Assembly (NCBI RefSeq): GCF_028471905.1
Contig: NZ_CP116902.1
Location: 1,772,501-1,836,500 of the forward strand
Direction: 5' to 3'
DNA: 64,000 nucleotides
Origin: Aneurinibacillus uraniidurans
GTDB taxonomy: Bacteria > Bacillota > Bacilli > Aneurinibacillales > Aneurinibacillaceae
Shown here: positions 52,614-62,239 of the stretch, in pieces
Layout: each line of letters starts with the position of its first letter
Position numbering within the stretch: position 1 is the first letter of the stretch
The notes under the pieces: generated by a model
Told to the model about the DNA's origin: nothing
What the model saw: the letters and a program-made list of their open reading frames with translations, nothing else
The model's database searches: none
Position numbers and translations under genes: made by a program

Positions 52614-53870
52614 TTGTGTGGCTTTCTGTTTTCTTCGTACAGGAAGCGTAGGAGAATAGGAAGTAGGAGAAGCAGTTTTGGATTCGGATGGTCGAACAGC
52701 AAACAAGGAAAGAAGAGCAGCTAGTATGCCTACTCCTGTTGCGGTAAAAAATACTGCTTTTTGTGAAACAGTAAGTAAAATCGCGAACAAGGGAGGGCCC
52801 AGCGCGACCCCGATAAAGCGCATACTGCTGTAAATAGAGGTAATAGTACCCCGTTCCTGCTTTTCGAATCCTTCTGTGATCAGGGCATCCAGACTTGGCA
52901 GAGCTGCCCCAATGCCAATCCCGCATAACGACAGGGCGATTAGAAGGACATACAGACCTTGCAGAAAACCCATCCACAATACACTTCCCGTTACGAGCAT
53001 CAATCCGGTAAAGGTGATCCACTTCATCCGGACTTTATTTTGTCCAATGTATTTACCGGTCAGATACGAAGTAAGACAGAGGGCGATCAGAGGAATCGCC
53101 AGAATGAATCCCTTTGTAATCCCTTCAATTTTATAAGTACGCTCTAGCAGGGACGATAAATAAAACTGGACCCCAAACAGGATGTACATGCAGATAATTC
53201 CGATCGCAAAGATCGCGTACAACCACCGACCATTTGTCACAAAAATATGAACGATTGAGTTTTTAAATTCAGTAACAGAAGGTGGTTGTTCTTGTCTTTT
53301 CGGAACCTTAACGAGAAAAAGTACGAGGAGAAGAGAAACCAAACAAAAAACCGGCGTAGCGAAAAATGGTAGGTACCAAAAGAAGGTAGCTAAAAATGCC
53401 CCGAGTATTGGGCTGAGCACCTTGCCGAACGTATTCGAAGTTTCGATGAGGCCAAGACTGCTGCTTACCTCACTTTCCTTTTTAAACATATCCCCTACAA
53501 GCGGCATGACAATGGGGGCTGCCCCCGCTGCCCCGATTCCTTGTAGGAAGCGGCCAACCAGGATCATGATGTACGGGCTTGAACTTTTCCATGCAGCCCA
53601 TCCTGAAATAAGACCACCAATTCCGGCGATCACTAAACCGGGAATAATCACCATCTTGCGGCCGAATCGATCCGATAAAAAGCCGGCGATTGGAATGAGA
53701 AGAATGGCAATAACGGAATATACCGTGATAATCAGGCTGGACTGCAGAGAAGAGATGGTAAGTTTCTTTTCCATCAAAGGCAGGATGGGAATGAGCATGG
53801 AGTTGCCCAGCGTCATGATTAAAGGAATCGAGCTGAGGGCAAGTAGATCCCACTTTTTCCTTTGTTCCAT
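52599..53870 (-). CDS. MFS multidrug-type exporter
   Basis: 423 residues, 12 helices. Motif A in the first loop (G-F-L-S-D-R-F-G-R-K), and the antiporter motif C-like G-x-G-x-G-G-A region (F-L-Q-G-I-G-A-A-G-A-A-P). It fits the DHA1 drug-proton antiporter group. The tail is long and basic. AAGGAGAC precedes the ATG. A terminator-like hairpin lies in its leader. Confidence 0.87.
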   Translation of the reverse strand: MEQRKKWDLLALSSIPLIMTLGNSMLIPILPLMEKKLTISSLQSSLIITVYSVIAILLIPIAGFLSDRFGRKMVIIPGLVIAGIGGLISGWAAWKSSSPYIMILVGRFLQGIGAAGAAPIVMPLVGDMFKKESEVSSSLGLIETSNTFGKVLSPILGAFLATFFWYLPFFATPVFCLVSLLLVLFLVKVPKRQEQPPSVTEFKNSIVHIFVTNGRWLYAIFAIGIICMYILFGVQFYLSSLLERTYKIEGITKGFILAIPLIALCLTSYLTGKYIGQNKVRMKWITFTGLMLVTGSVLWMGFLQGLYVLLIALSLCGIGIGAALPSLDALITEGFEKQERGTITSIYSSMRFIGVALGPPLFAILLTVSQKAVFFTATGVGILAALLSLFAVRPSESKTASPTSYSPTLPVRRKQKATQKPSR

Positions 53871-53899
53871 ATTAGTCTCCTTAAAAAAATATTTTAAGA

Positions 53900-53928
53900 A
53901 AGAAGCCTATCACGAAGATAGGCTTCTT
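53900..53928 (-). promoter_or_regulatory. Leader hairpin (possible attenuator) of the MFS gene
   Basis: AAGAAGCCTATC...GATAGGCTTCTT, 12-bp perfect stem 30 bases before the MFS start and inside its leader. On the minus strand it is followed by TCTTAAAATATTTTTTT, so it could end transcription early. No upstream gene needs a terminator here. Confidence 0.55.
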
Positions 53929-54314
53929 GGATATGATGGCTTTACTATAGGGTTGTCACTCCGCTTTGATAGCTCTGTTTTTCAATGTTAGTATGACAAG
54001 AAGGATAAAAATTTATCCGTACATCGTTAGCCTTTTATCGATTCCAGCCATTCGGCGTAGCATTCATGGCATAGAAGTTAACCTCCTTACTTTAAGTGAA
54101 GAATACTGTTTATTTATCACGTCAACTATGGTGTGTAGGACTGAGTATTGCATACGTTTTTTAACAAAGGAGAATTGTTACAACTTAGTGAATACATTAG
54201 TAATCATGTGTTAGCGTTTAATTACAAAGGCTAACTTCTTACCCCAAAAAACAGGAAATACTCTTACAATAGACAGGACTTCAAATTAAACGAGTACATA
54301 CCTAGGAGGAGACG
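53929..54314. other. Divergent intergenic region, no gene seen
   Basis: About 390 bases between the MFS leader hairpin and the ABC permease gene, AT-rich. An open frame at 53966-54214 has no ribosome site and no protein-like character. Confidence 0.4.
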
Positions 54315-55118
54315 ATGAAGCAGATCCGCGTTTATCTTGCGTTTTCCCATAAGGCTTTTCAGCGTTCGGCCGCGTATCGGTTTGATGCGTGGACCCGGCT
54401 CTTTTCCAATGTCATTTTTTTATGTATGTGGGGCTTTATCTGGTATGGTTTATACAATGGAAAACAATCGGTCGCAGGGGTTTCGTTTGAAGCGATGCTA
54501 AGCTATATCGTGATTAGTCAGATGCTGCAAGGGATTCACGGTGCAGGTACGCCACTGTGGGAAATCCAGGAGCGGGTACGAACTGGCGACATTGCGATGG
54601 AGATGATGCGGCCATACGATTATCCGACGCGAACATTGTTTTCCGATTTCGGTAGCATCGCATTTTATTTCCTGACGGCGGTTCTACCGCTGTACGTTGT
54701 ATTATTCTGGGCATTCGATCTTTACCTGCCGTCCTCAGCGGCTCAATGGGGGCTGTTTCTGTTTTCCGCTGTGATCGGATATTTCATTCGCTACAGTATT
54801 GAATTGACCTTTGGGCTGTTTACGTTTTGGCTCATTGAGACCGGTGGCGTGGAAGATATTTTTTATTTTTCGATTTCGTTATTTTCTGGATCAGTCATTC
54901 CGCTATGGTTTTTTCCGGATTGGCTGAAGGGAGTTGCTCAATATTTACCGTTTCAGGGCATCTTTTTTATTCCAAGTTCGATTTTCACGGGAAAACTGCA
55001 TGGGCAGGCGCTGATAGAAGCGCTCGTTGTCCAGCTTGTCTGGCTTATTATCTCATTTGCGATTCTTCGCTTGGTGTGGGCAAAAGCATCGCGTAAGATC
55101 GTGGTGCAAGGGGGATAA
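54315..55118 (+). CDS. ABC-2 type transporter permease 1
   Basis: 267 residues, six helices, CTAGGAGGAG before the ATG. Matches the uncharacterised ABC-2 permease group COG4587. With the next two genes it forms a permease-permease-ATPase operon, a common exporter set of Gram-positives whose substrate is unknown. Confidence 0.85.
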   Translation: MKQIRVYLAFSHKAFQRSAAYRFDAWTRLFSNVIFLCMWGFIWYGLYNGKQSVAGVSFEAMLSYIVISQMLQGIHGAGTPLWEIQERVRTGDIAMEMMRPYDYPTRTLFSDFGSIAFYFLTAVLPLYVVLFWAFDLYLPSSAAQWGLFLFSAVIGYFIRYSIELTFGLFTFWLIETGGVEDIFYFSISLFSGSVIPLWFFPDWLKGVAQYLPFQGIFFIPSSIFTGKLHGQALIEALVVQLVWLIISFAILRLVWAKASRKIVVQGG

Positions 55119-55122
55119 GGAT

Positions 55123-55935
55123 ATGATTCAATCGTGGCTGCAAGGCTCACGTTTGTATTTTCGGATGGTGGGAGCGAGTGTGCGGGCACAGATGCAGTAC
55201 CGCTATGCATTTTTTATGAACATCCTTGGCTGGGCGATGAGTTATGCGGGAACGACGGTGACAATGTGGGTCATGCTGTCCTCTTTTCACGCCTTGGAAG
55301 GCTGGACGTTGTGGGAGCTGATCTTTCTATTTGCTCTGGCGGTTTTATCATGGGGTGTATGTGTTCTGTTTTTTGTTCATTTTCGCAGTATGGATCAATA
55401 TATCGTAAACGGCACATTTGATCGCTTTCTTGTGCGCCCGATTCATCCGTTCTTTCATTTTATGGCGATGAAATTTGACATTGGGGCGTTTGGTCAGATT
55501 TTGTTCAGTCTTGTGGCTATTGCGATTACGTATGGGCAGCTTCAACTTGATTGGCCGTTATGGAAATGGGGCGTATTTCTCGGAACTGTGGGCGGAGGGG
55601 TGTTGATTCAAGGCGGGATTCTTGTGCTTATCTCGGCAATTGCTTTCTGGACATCCCGCTCGGAGCGGTTTTACTGGGTGGTGATGTTTCCGGCAAAAAG
55701 CATGATGAACTATCCGCTGACGCTGTACCCACATCTTCTGCAGTGGATCGTCATTTTTATCCTGCCGTTTGCGTTTGTGAATTACTTGCCGGCGCTGCTT
55801 TTGCTGGATAAGACGTATCCGCTGTATTCCTCACAGTGGGGGTTCTTTAGTTTTCCGGTAGGCATCCTCTTTTTCTGGATGTGCTATCGGATTTGGATGA
55901 TGGGGCTTAATCGGTATAAAAGTGCAGGATCGTAA
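55123..55935 (+). CDS. ABC-2 type transporter permease 2
   Basis: 270 residues, ATG at 55123 behind GGGGATAAGG, four bases after the previous stop. Six helices; COG3694-like, partner of the first permease (heterodimeric membrane domain). Confidence 0.85.
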   Translation: MIQSWLQGSRLYFRMVGASVRAQMQYRYAFFMNILGWAMSYAGTTVTMWVMLSSFHALEGWTLWELIFLFALAVLSWGVCVLFFVHFRSMDQYIVNGTFDRFLVRPIHPFFHFMAMKFDIGAFGQILFSLVAIAITYGQLQLDWPLWKWGVFLGTVGGGVLIQGGILVLISAIAFWTSRSERFYWVVMFPAKSMMNYPLTLYPHLLQWIVIFILPFAFVNYLPALLLLDKTYPLYSSQWGFFSFPVGILFFWMCYRIWMMGLNRYKSAGS

Positions 55936-55976
55936 GGGAATTTTAGGAAAATGAAGAAAGGAGGCGGGGAAGAATA

Positions 55977-56960
55977 GTGAAGACAATCGAAGTGAAAAAT
56001 CTATCTAAACAGTATTTGATTGCAAAGCGGCAGGAAGGCATGTGGGGAGCGGTCCGCAGTTTATTTCACCGTGAATACATCACCAAGACAGCGGTCGAGG
56101 ATGTGTCCTTTTCGATTGAAGAGGGAGAGGTGGTTGGATACATTGGTCCGAACGGGGCAGGGAAGTCGACTACCATTAAAATGCTGACGGGCATTCTCGT
56201 GCCAACGTCTGGAGAGGTGCACGTGGGTGGGCTTGTTCCGTATCAGGAGCGGCAGAAAAATGCTCGTCAGATCGGCGTAGTATTTGGACAGCGATCGCAG
56301 CTGTGGTGGGATTTGCCGACGATTGAATCGTTTGAGCTGCTGAAGCAGGTGTACCATGTATCGGATCAGCAGTACCGTAAAAATATGAATATGTTTACGG
56401 AAATACTCGGGTTGGATGAGTTTTTTCAAACACCAGTCCGACAGTTATCTCTCGGGCAGCGGATGCGCGCCGATATTGCCGCTTCTCTTCTGCACGATCC
56501 GTCGATTTTATTTCTAGATGAGCCGACGATTGGGCTCGATGTCGTGGCGAAGGAACGAATGCGGACATTCATTCAGGAAATGAACAATGAGCGAGGGATT
56601 ACGGTCATTTTGACCACGCATGACATGTCGGATATTGAGAAGCTGTGCAAACGGATGATTCTGATTGATCGTGGTCGGGTGATGTATGATGGAGCATTGG
56701 AAACAATTAAAGAACATTTTGGCACATCCCGTATTCTCATTGTCGATGTAGAACAGAATACGTCCTTACACATCGAAGGGGTGGAATTGATTCGGGAGGA
56801 AGGTAAGCGAAAGTGGCTGCGGTTTAATCGTCAGGAATATACGGCAGCGCAGCTCATCCAGCGCATTTCGGAGCGGACAGAAATCGTGGATATATCCCTT
56901 CAGGAGCCAGAGATTGATTCGATTATTCGCCAGATGTATGAGCGGGGGGAATACCTATGA
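55977..56960 (+). CDS. ABC transporter ATP-binding protein
   Basis: 327 residues, GTG start at 55977 after GGAGGCGGGG. Walker A G-P-N-G-A-G-K-S-T, signature L-S-L-G-Q-R-M-R, Walker B L-F-L-D-E-P. COG4586-like with a C-terminal regulatory extension. Its stop overlaps the next gene (ATGA). Confidence 0.93.
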   Translation: MKTIEVKNLSKQYLIAKRQEGMWGAVRSLFHREYITKTAVEDVSFSIEEGEVVGYIGPNGAGKSTTIKMLTGILVPTSGEVHVGGLVPYQERQKNARQIGVVFGQRSQLWWDLPTIESFELLKQVYHVSDQQYRKNMNMFTEILGLDEFFQTPVRQLSLGQRMRADIAASLLHDPSILFLDEPTIGLDVVAKERMRTFIQEMNNERGITVILTTHDMSDIEKLCKRMILIDRGRVMYDGALETIKEHFGTSRILIVDVEQNTSLHIEGVELIREEGKRKWLRFNRQEYTAAQLIQRISERTEIVDISLQEPEIDSIIRQMYERGEYL

Positions 56961-57658
56961 ATTATATTGTACTGGATACGGAAATAAACGGGCGTGTATG
57001 GAAAAGCACAGACCCGATGGAGATTATATCGATCGGGGCAGTGAAAATAAAGGAAGAACATATCCGACACCAACCGGACACGTACGAAATGTTTTATGAA
57101 TATGTTAAACCGCTTTACACTTATACCGATTATGCCCGGAAGTTCACGCAAATACCGAGGCAAGCGATCGCAAAGGCAGAATCATTCGGGCGTGTTATCG
57201 AAATGTTCAAGCGGTGGATTGGAGAAGAAGAGTATGTGTTTATCGGGTGGAGCGAATCGGACAAACTCGCTTTGATTCGTGACTGTAAAATGCATAAGCT
57301 TGAGGAAGAGTGGGTAGATCGGTATATCGATCTGCAGGCGTACATAAAAAGGTATCGTCCCGAGGCGGACCATCAGCAGCTTTCCCTGCGAAAGGCGGTG
57401 GAGTTGTTTGGCCTGCCGTGGATCGGCGAGGAGCACAATGCTCTTGATGATGCGATAAATACGGCTAGAATTTTTACGCTGCTTTGTAAAGATAAACCGG
57501 GAAATCTCGTTCAGGAATTTATGCGGGGCAGCATATGCAAGGTTTATCGAAAATGCCAAAAGTGCGGAGGTTTTTATTATCCGAAATCGAATCGCATTAG
57601 ACGGGCGAAAATGTGCGGGAAGTGCTTTAAGGAGATGACAAAAGCACGAATGGAGTAG
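56957..57658 (+). CDS. DnaQ-like 3'-5' exonuclease with C-terminal zinc ribbon
   Basis: 233 residues. DEDDh exonuclease fold: V-L-D-T-E-I (Asp7, Glu9), and H-N-A-L-D-D-A near residue 161. A C-terminal C-x2-C...C-x2-C (C-Q-K-C and C-G-K-C) zinc ribbon is added. KapD-type proteins look similar. Coupled by overlap to the ABC ATPase gene, but a functional link is not obvious. Confidence 0.85.
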   Translation: MNYIVLDTEINGRVWKSTDPMEIISIGAVKIKEEHIRHQPDTYEMFYEYVKPLYTYTDYARKFTQIPRQAIAKAESFGRVIEMFKRWIGEEEYVFIGWSESDKLALIRDCKMHKLEEEWVDRYIDLQAYIKRYRPEADHQQLSLRKAVELFGLPWIGEEHNALDDAINTARIFTLLCKDKPGNLVQEFMRGSICKVYRKCQKCGGFYYPKSNRIRRAKMCGKCFKEMTKARME

Positions 57659-57726
57659 AAACAGTTAGGCAGTCTGCTTGTCCAATTTTCTTTACTGTTT
57701 AAATGAAGTATGAAAATTCGATGGCA

Positions 57727-58707
57727 TCAGAAACGGACACCATCGAAGGAATTTTGTTCTTTTTCTTTTTGTATACAAATCCTAATTATTTCTTTTTCCA
57801 GTAATCTAAAAGCTAGCGAATGCTTGTGAGTCTGTGGATTGATCGGCCCACCGAAATTTGCCTCGCGTCTATCCACATTGCATATGATTTTCGCTTCTTT
57901 GATTGTGTAATGCTCTCCCTCTTTTATGTCTTCGTTTTCGATGATTCCATGAAAAGGAATTTCGTCTACTATCTGTTGATTAGGAACTTCTTCTTTATTT
58001 ATAACAGCTGTATAGGTAATCGTTTTACGAACCATTCCACTGATAAAAACAATCCCATCACAAATTTTTTTAACCTGGGCAAAGAGTTCTCTCTCAACAC
58101 GAGTAGAATTACGTTTGGCTGGAGGAATAAGCTGTGTTCTGTGATCGGTCAATATGATGCAACAAGTGGGCTTTTGTGGAGGTCCCGGAGGTCCCGGAGG
58201 TCCCGGAGGTCCCGGAGGTCCCGGAGGTCCCGGAGGTCCTGGAGGTCCTGGAGATCCCGAAGGTCCCGGAGGTCCCGGAGGTCCTGGAGGTCCTGGAGGT
58301 CCTGGAGATCCCGAAGGTCCCGGAGGTCCTGAAGGTCCTGGAGATCCCGGAGGTCCTGAAGGTCCCGGAGGTCCTGAAGGTCCTGGAGATCCCGGAGGTC
58401 CTGAAGGTCCTGAAGGTCCCGAAGGTCCTGAAGGTCCCGAAGGTCCTGGAGATCCCGGAGGTCCCGAAGGTCCTGAAGATCCTGAAGGTCCTGGGGGTCC
58501 TGGAAGTCCCGGAGGACATTGGAAACGTATCCGGCATATGTGACATTTGTTTTTTCGCCGGGGCTTTGCAAGACATGAGAGATAATGTGGCTTTGGCCGC
58601 TTTCTTTTCTTACAACTCTTACAACATAAAGAATTGCTTATTTTACAGGTTTTATATGGTATTTTTCGCCGATTTTTCTGACCTGTTTTTTTCCTCCTTT
58701 TATTCAT
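57727..58707 (-). CDS. Collagen-like probable spore-surface protein
   Basis: 326 residues, start at 58707 eight bases after AAGGGAG. A very basic Cys-rich N-terminus (about 1-65) is followed by about 37 uninterrupted Gly-X-Y triplets (about 66-177, mostly G-P-P, G-P-S and G-S-P), then a globular C-terminal domain from T-C-C-I-I-L-T. That domain is related to the end of the divergent gene's product: T-Q-L-I-P-P-A against T-Q-L-V-P-P-A, and K-T-I-T-Y-T-A-V against K-Y-K-Y-T-S-V. It resembles DUF3794/SPOCS-like domains. Trimeric stalk with globular head, like BclA, is the inference. No signal peptide, as usual for spore-surface proteins. Confidence 0.85.
   Translation of the reverse strand: MNKRRKKTGQKNRRKIPYKTCKISNSLCCKSCKKRKRPKPHYLSCLAKPRRKNKCHICRIRFQCPPGLPGPPGPSGSSGPSGPPGSPGPSGPSGPSGPSGPSGPPGSPGPSGPPGPSGPPGSPGPSGPPGPSGSPGPPGPPGPPGPPGPSGSPGPPGPPGPPGPPGPPGPPGPPGPPQKPTCCIILTDHRTQLIPPAKRNSTRVERELFAQVKKICDGIVFISGMVRKTITYTAVINKEEVPNQQIVDEIPFHGIIENEDIKEGEHYTIKEAKIICNVDRREANFGGPINPQTHKHSLAFRLLEKEIIRICIQKEKEQNSFDGVRF
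58172..58515 (-). repeat. In-frame coding tandem repeat of Gly-X-Y triplets
   Basis: 9-base units (GGTCCCGGA and GGTCCTGAA type on the plus strand) encode the collagen-like stalk; no interruption in the Gly periodicity. Confidence 0.9.
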
Positions 58708-58737
58708 CAATAGCACTCCCTTGACATTCCTCTATTG

Positions 58738-58766
58738 GACTATATGCGTAAGAGAAAGTAAAGGTG
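58738..58766 (-). promoter_or_regulatory. Candidate sigma-K promoter of the collagen-like gene
   Basis: CACC, 16 bases, CATATAGTC against the sigma-K pattern (A-C near -35, CATANNNTA at -10), 31 bases before the start codon. One mismatch in the -10. Fits late mother-cell expression. Confidence 0.35.
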
Positions 58767-58908
58767 AAAGGAAAGCATTCTGCATTGTTACTTGCTGCGG
58801 TTTAAAAAGGGGCTTTTTATCATGATAATTACCAGAACTTTCATACAAGAGATACATAAAATTAAGTATTGTTGATTTTATAAAATATAGAGAGGAGCAA
58901 CTGAGCGT

Positions 58909-60519
58909 ATGGCTGTTATCGCCAGTATAAAGGGGACTGGGCCTAAGGGAGAGGTATTAGCAGGAACAATTACAGTAGAAATTCCTGCACAAGGCGGGTC
59001 TGCTCAAATAACGGTTTGTAATGATAGTGCTGTTGGATTCATAGGATCAGCTTGTTTTGATGTACAGAACTCCGGAACAATTACAGCATCCGTTGGAGTA
59101 AACTTAAATGCGAGCTGTGGTGGAGGTTCAGGCTGTAATAGTTTTAAGGTAAAATTGAATATTTCAAGTGCGAAAGATAGAGTATTGGCTGGGCAATGTA
59201 AAACATATACTCTTTCTTCGACTCAACCGCTTACGGAAGCACAGTTTCTTAATCAAAGGGCAGGATTTAATTTACAGGGATCTGTAAACATGTGTTTAGA
59301 GGGAACTTTTAAGGATACGCACACGGAAACGGATACACACACGGACACGCACACAGACACGCACACAGATACGCACACGGATACGCACACGGAAACGGAC
59401 ACGCACACAGATACGCACACGGATACGCACACGGATACGCACACGGATACGCACACGGATACGCACACGGAAACGGATACGCACACGGAAACAGATACGC
59501 ACACGGATACGCACACGGAAACGGACACGGACACGGACACGCACACGGACACGCACACAGATACGCACACGGACACGCACACAGATACGCACACGGATAC
59601 GCACACGGAAACGGATACGCACACGGAAACGGATACGCACACGGAAACAGATACGCACACGGATACGCACACGGAAACGGACACGCACACAGATACGCAC
59701 ACGGACACGCACACGGACACGGATACGCACACGGATACGCACACGGAAACGGATACGCACACGGATACACACACGGATACGGATACGCACACGGAAACGG
59801 ACACGGATACGCAAACAGATACACACACGGATACGCAAACAGATACACACACGGATACGGAAACGGATACGCACACGGAAACGGACACGGATACGCAAAC
59901 AGATACACACACGGATACGCAAACAGATACACACACGGATACGGATACGGATACGCACACGGATACACACACAGATACGCACACGGATACGCACACGGAC
60001 ACGCATACAGAAACGCATACGGAAACAGTCACAGAGACAACTTCAATAACGACGACAATGACTACTACACAATGCCCAATTCCGAATCCACAAACGTGCT
60101 GTATTTACCCTGTAGAGTTTAAGACTCAGCTTGTGCCTCCAGCTTTAGAAGGCAGTTTTGAAGTCTACGATGTATCTGTAGATGCTGTCATTGAAGCAGT
60201 TTGTCCAGAGAAAGTAATCATCTGTGGTAAGGTGACCAAAAAATATAAGTATACGAGCGTTAAACAGGATGGGACGAGAAATCCAGAGTGGAGAACCGAC
60301 GAAAGGGCATTCCAGTGTATAATCGACCGGGATGATGCTGATGAAGGCGATCCAAACGATTATGTTATTACGGGAATGGCTGTTCTAAGTAAAGGGTATG
60401 CATCCTTGCACAATATAAGTAAAATGCCGGATATTAATCATCCAGGCAAAACCGTTAATGTATTCTGGAGTTTCCGGGAAACGGATCTAATTAAGGTATG
60501 TATTAGAAAAAGAACATGA
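58909..60519 (+). CDS. Asp-Thr-His-Thr repeat protein, probable spore-surface protein
   Basis: 536 residues after GAGAGGAGC. Residues 1-135: a beta-rich domain with several Cys ([25 protein letters not shown]). Residues ~136-374: about 240 residues built almost only of D-T-H-T, with E-T-D-T and occasional D-T-Q-T variants. A Thr-rich linker follows, then residues ~395-536: a domain related to the collagen-like neighbour's C-terminus (T-C-C-I...T-Q-L-V-P-P-A...K-V-C-I-R-K). The repeat is acidic and His-rich, a possible metal-binding or O-glycosylated stalk. No signal peptide. I do not know a described family with this repeat. Confidence 0.85.
   Translation: MAVIASIKGTGPKGEVLAGTITVEIPAQGGSAQITVCNDSAVGFIGSACFDVQNSGTITASVGVNLNASCGGGSGCNSFKVKLNISSAKDRVLAGQCKTYTLSSTQPLTEAQFLNQRAGFNLQGSVNMCLEGTFKDTHTETDTHTDTHTDTHTDTHTDTHTETDTHTDTHTDTHTDTHTDTHTDTHTETDTHTETDTHTDTHTETDTDTDTHTDTHTDTHTDTHTDTHTDTHTETDTHTETDTHTETDTHTDTHTETDTHTDTHTDTHTDTDTHTDTHTETDTHTDTHTDTDTHTETDTDTQTDTHTDTQTDTHTDTETDTHTETDTDTQTDTHTDTQTDTHTDTDTDTHTDTHTDTHTDTHTDTHTETHTETVTETTSITTTMTTTQCPIPNPQTCCIYPVEFKTQLVPPALEGSFEVYDVSVDAVIEAVCPEKVIICGKVTKKYKYTSVKQDGTRNPEWRTDERAFQCIIDRDDADEGDPNDYVITGMAVLSKGYASLHNISKMPDINHPGKTVNVFWSFRETDLIKVCIRKRT
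59308..60032 (+). repeat. In-frame coding tandem repeat (ACGCACACGGAT type)
   Basis: About 725 bases of near-exact 6- and 12-base units encoding Thr-His-Thr-Asp/Glu. Third-position changes (GAT/GAC, ACG/ACA) are scattered. Such DNA is prone to slippage, so length should vary between strains. Confidence 0.9.
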
Positions 60520-60552
60520 TCATTAATCACACAAAGTAATAGATTTATGGTA

Positions 60553-60591
60553 TAAAAGGGCAGGTTCGTGGTTGAACCTGCCCTTTTTTGA
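60553..60591. terminator. Bidirectional terminator
   Basis: AAAAGGGCAGGTTC...GAACCTGCCCTTTTTT between the convergent repeat-protein and glycosyltransferase genes. Confidence 0.9.
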
Positions 60592-60604
60592 TCGGGAAAA
60601 AGAT

Positions 60605-61900
60605 CTAACTAAAAGAATGGATAATAGGCTCCAATTGATTTTTCCAAATCCAATGAGGTGTATAACGCTGTCTTGCCATTGTTTTCGCATAAACAATGGG
60701 ATTACTGTAGATTCTATTCATAATGATTTGTGCGTGCTCTTCCAGATAGGCTTTCTCAGAAGGATGGTATGTTTCCCGTGTATCGAATCCGAAATTTCGC
60801 GCATCCCATTTCATAAAATAAGCCTGCAAATGTTTACCTAATTCTTCTAAGGCAGGAACGCGTTCATTCAAGACGAGGAAGTTCCCTTTACTAGCAGCTT
60901 CAAGAACCGTTAAACCAAATGATTCGGAATAAGAGGGACATATGAACAAGTTCGATAGGGAGAATAGTTCTAAAATTCCTTTTCGAGGGAAGCCTTTGTG
61001 GAACTCTTTTATATCCGAGGTAAATAACATATCTCCGTTTTCCAAACCAAACGAAACACCACATGCACGAACGAAATCTTTATAAGTCTGAGGTGAAATA
61101 TCACTTCCGGGGAAACAATCACAGAAGACGACTTTGACGTTTTTATCGCATTTCTTTTTGATTGCCCCGCATATAGCGGCTACTTTATCAAATTTTTTCG
61201 CAGTCGTTAATCGTCCGGGATAAACAACAAGTATATCTGCGTTCATAATAGTAAGATGTTCCGCGACCAATTTAACATCATCACTTGCAAAGTTTAGCAG
61301 ATCAAGACTATTGTTAACGACTCTGCATCTTTCCACAGGCACGTTATATTGTTTTGCCAGGGCAGAGATTCCAGATTGTGTAGGGTATACATATATGGTG
61401 TTTGGCATGGGAGTATAACGTGCGGAAAATGGCCATTTAGGGCTTGCCGGACGATTTACTGGTGCAGAATGCGTAAAGGCAATAAATTTTAGATGGGGTA
61501 AGCGTTCCTGAGCTTTTCTTACTGCTATGTTATGCAATAAATGCCATCCTTGATAATGAATATCATGCATAAAACAAACGTCGGTGTCGCCTAGCTTTTG
61601 CACTAAGTCGTCGGCAATAGCATTTGCTTCTTCGAAAAATGTATCATGAACCTGTCCTTCAGACTGATTGTAATTCTGCCAATGGATTTGTTTTCCGTTG
61701 AGATGATTACAAACTTTCACCCAGTTGATTCGTTTATCCAGAAAAATTCCATATCGTTTATCCAATGGACAAATATCACTAACTAACACGCTTGTCTCAA
61801 TGCCCGCATCCAATAACATGCGAACTTGTTCAGCTACCACATTAACTAGAGAGTACGAACTATCCAAGCCGTTAAACATCGTTAGAAGTGCCACTTTCAT
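60605..61900 (-). CDS. GT4-type glycosyltransferase
   Basis: 431 residues, ATG at 61900 after AAAAGGAGGA; a longer frame upstream has no site. GT-B fold: K-V-A-L-L-T-M-F-N-G-L-D, a middle Y-P-G-R-L-T-T-A-K-K, and a donor motif with S-E-S-F-G-L-T-V-L-E-A-A (E-x7-E). It lies next to two repeat-stalk proteins, one extremely Thr-rich, so it may glycosylate them as happens to BclA (inference). Confidence 0.85.
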   Translation of the reverse strand: MKVALLTMFNGLDSSYSLVNVVAEQVRMLLDAGIETSVLVSDICPLDKRYGIFLDKRINWVKVCNHLNGKQIHWQNYNQSEGQVHDTFFEEANAIADDLVQKLGDTDVCFMHDIHYQGWHLLHNIAVRKAQERLPHLKFIAFTHSAPVNRPASPKWPFSARYTPMPNTIYVYPTQSGISALAKQYNVPVERCRVVNNSLDLLNFASDDVKLVAEHLTIMNADILVVYPGRLTTAKKFDKVAAICGAIKKKCDKNVKVVFCDCFPGSDISPQTYKDFVRACGVSFGLENGDMLFTSDIKEFHKGFPRKGILELFSLSNLFICPSYSESFGLTVLEAASKGNFLVLNERVPALEELGKHLQAYFMKWDARNFGFDTRETYHPSEKAYLEEHAQIIMNRIYSNPIVYAKTMARQRYTPHWIWKNQLEPIIHSFS

Positions 61901-62239
61901 CCGTTTCGGTTCCTCCTTTTTCACGTATGATCTCACAGGGAGAAAAAGAAGGGACAACGCCCCATAAGTAGTGACCATTGCTAAGGGTTTGTCCTGATTG
62001 TTTTCTTCTTTTTTCAACACTGCACAGGTAGTAATGGACGATTTATTATATGATGCTGTTTTGCAGTATGTGAAAACAGCTCTTTTCGCATAACTATTTG
62101 AGGGGCGCTATCTATGTGTAGAAAGAGTATAATAAATTGGCAGAAGTAGACACTAAAAGAGGTTATTTTGTATTGGCTATAGAAAACAGAAAAATATTAT
62201 GGAATGCCTCTGATTTTTGTTTTATGTAAAGGAGATACG
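61901..62239. other. Divergent intergenic region, no gene seen
   Basis: About 340 bases between the glycosyltransferase and selO. On the minus strand CATATAATA (about 62045-62056) fits a sigma-K/sigma-E -10 box for the glycosyltransferase; on the plus strand TATAAT near 62131 may serve selO. Neither has a convincing -35. Confidence 0.35.

Noticed and set aside
53966-54214. 82-codon open frame between the MFS and ABC genes
   Set aside because: No ribosome site, low-complexity translation, nothing recognisable.
58154-58724. Long open frames on the plus strand over the collagen gene (Gly-Gly-Pro and Val-Pro-Glu repeats)
   Set aside because: They are by-products of the 9-base Gly-X-Y repeat read in other frames; they lack ribosome sites, and only the minus-strand frame continues into non-repeat domains.
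59253-60032. Three long minus-strand open frames (Cys-Val-Ser-Val, Arg-Val-Arg-Ile and Cys-Ala-Tyr-Pro repeats) opposite the D-T-H-T gene
   Set aside because: The short-period repeat leaves all frames free of stops; no start signals or flanking protein-like sequence.
59308-60032. CRISPR-like array
   Set aside because: Units are 6-12 bases with no unique spacers and stay in frame with a protein.
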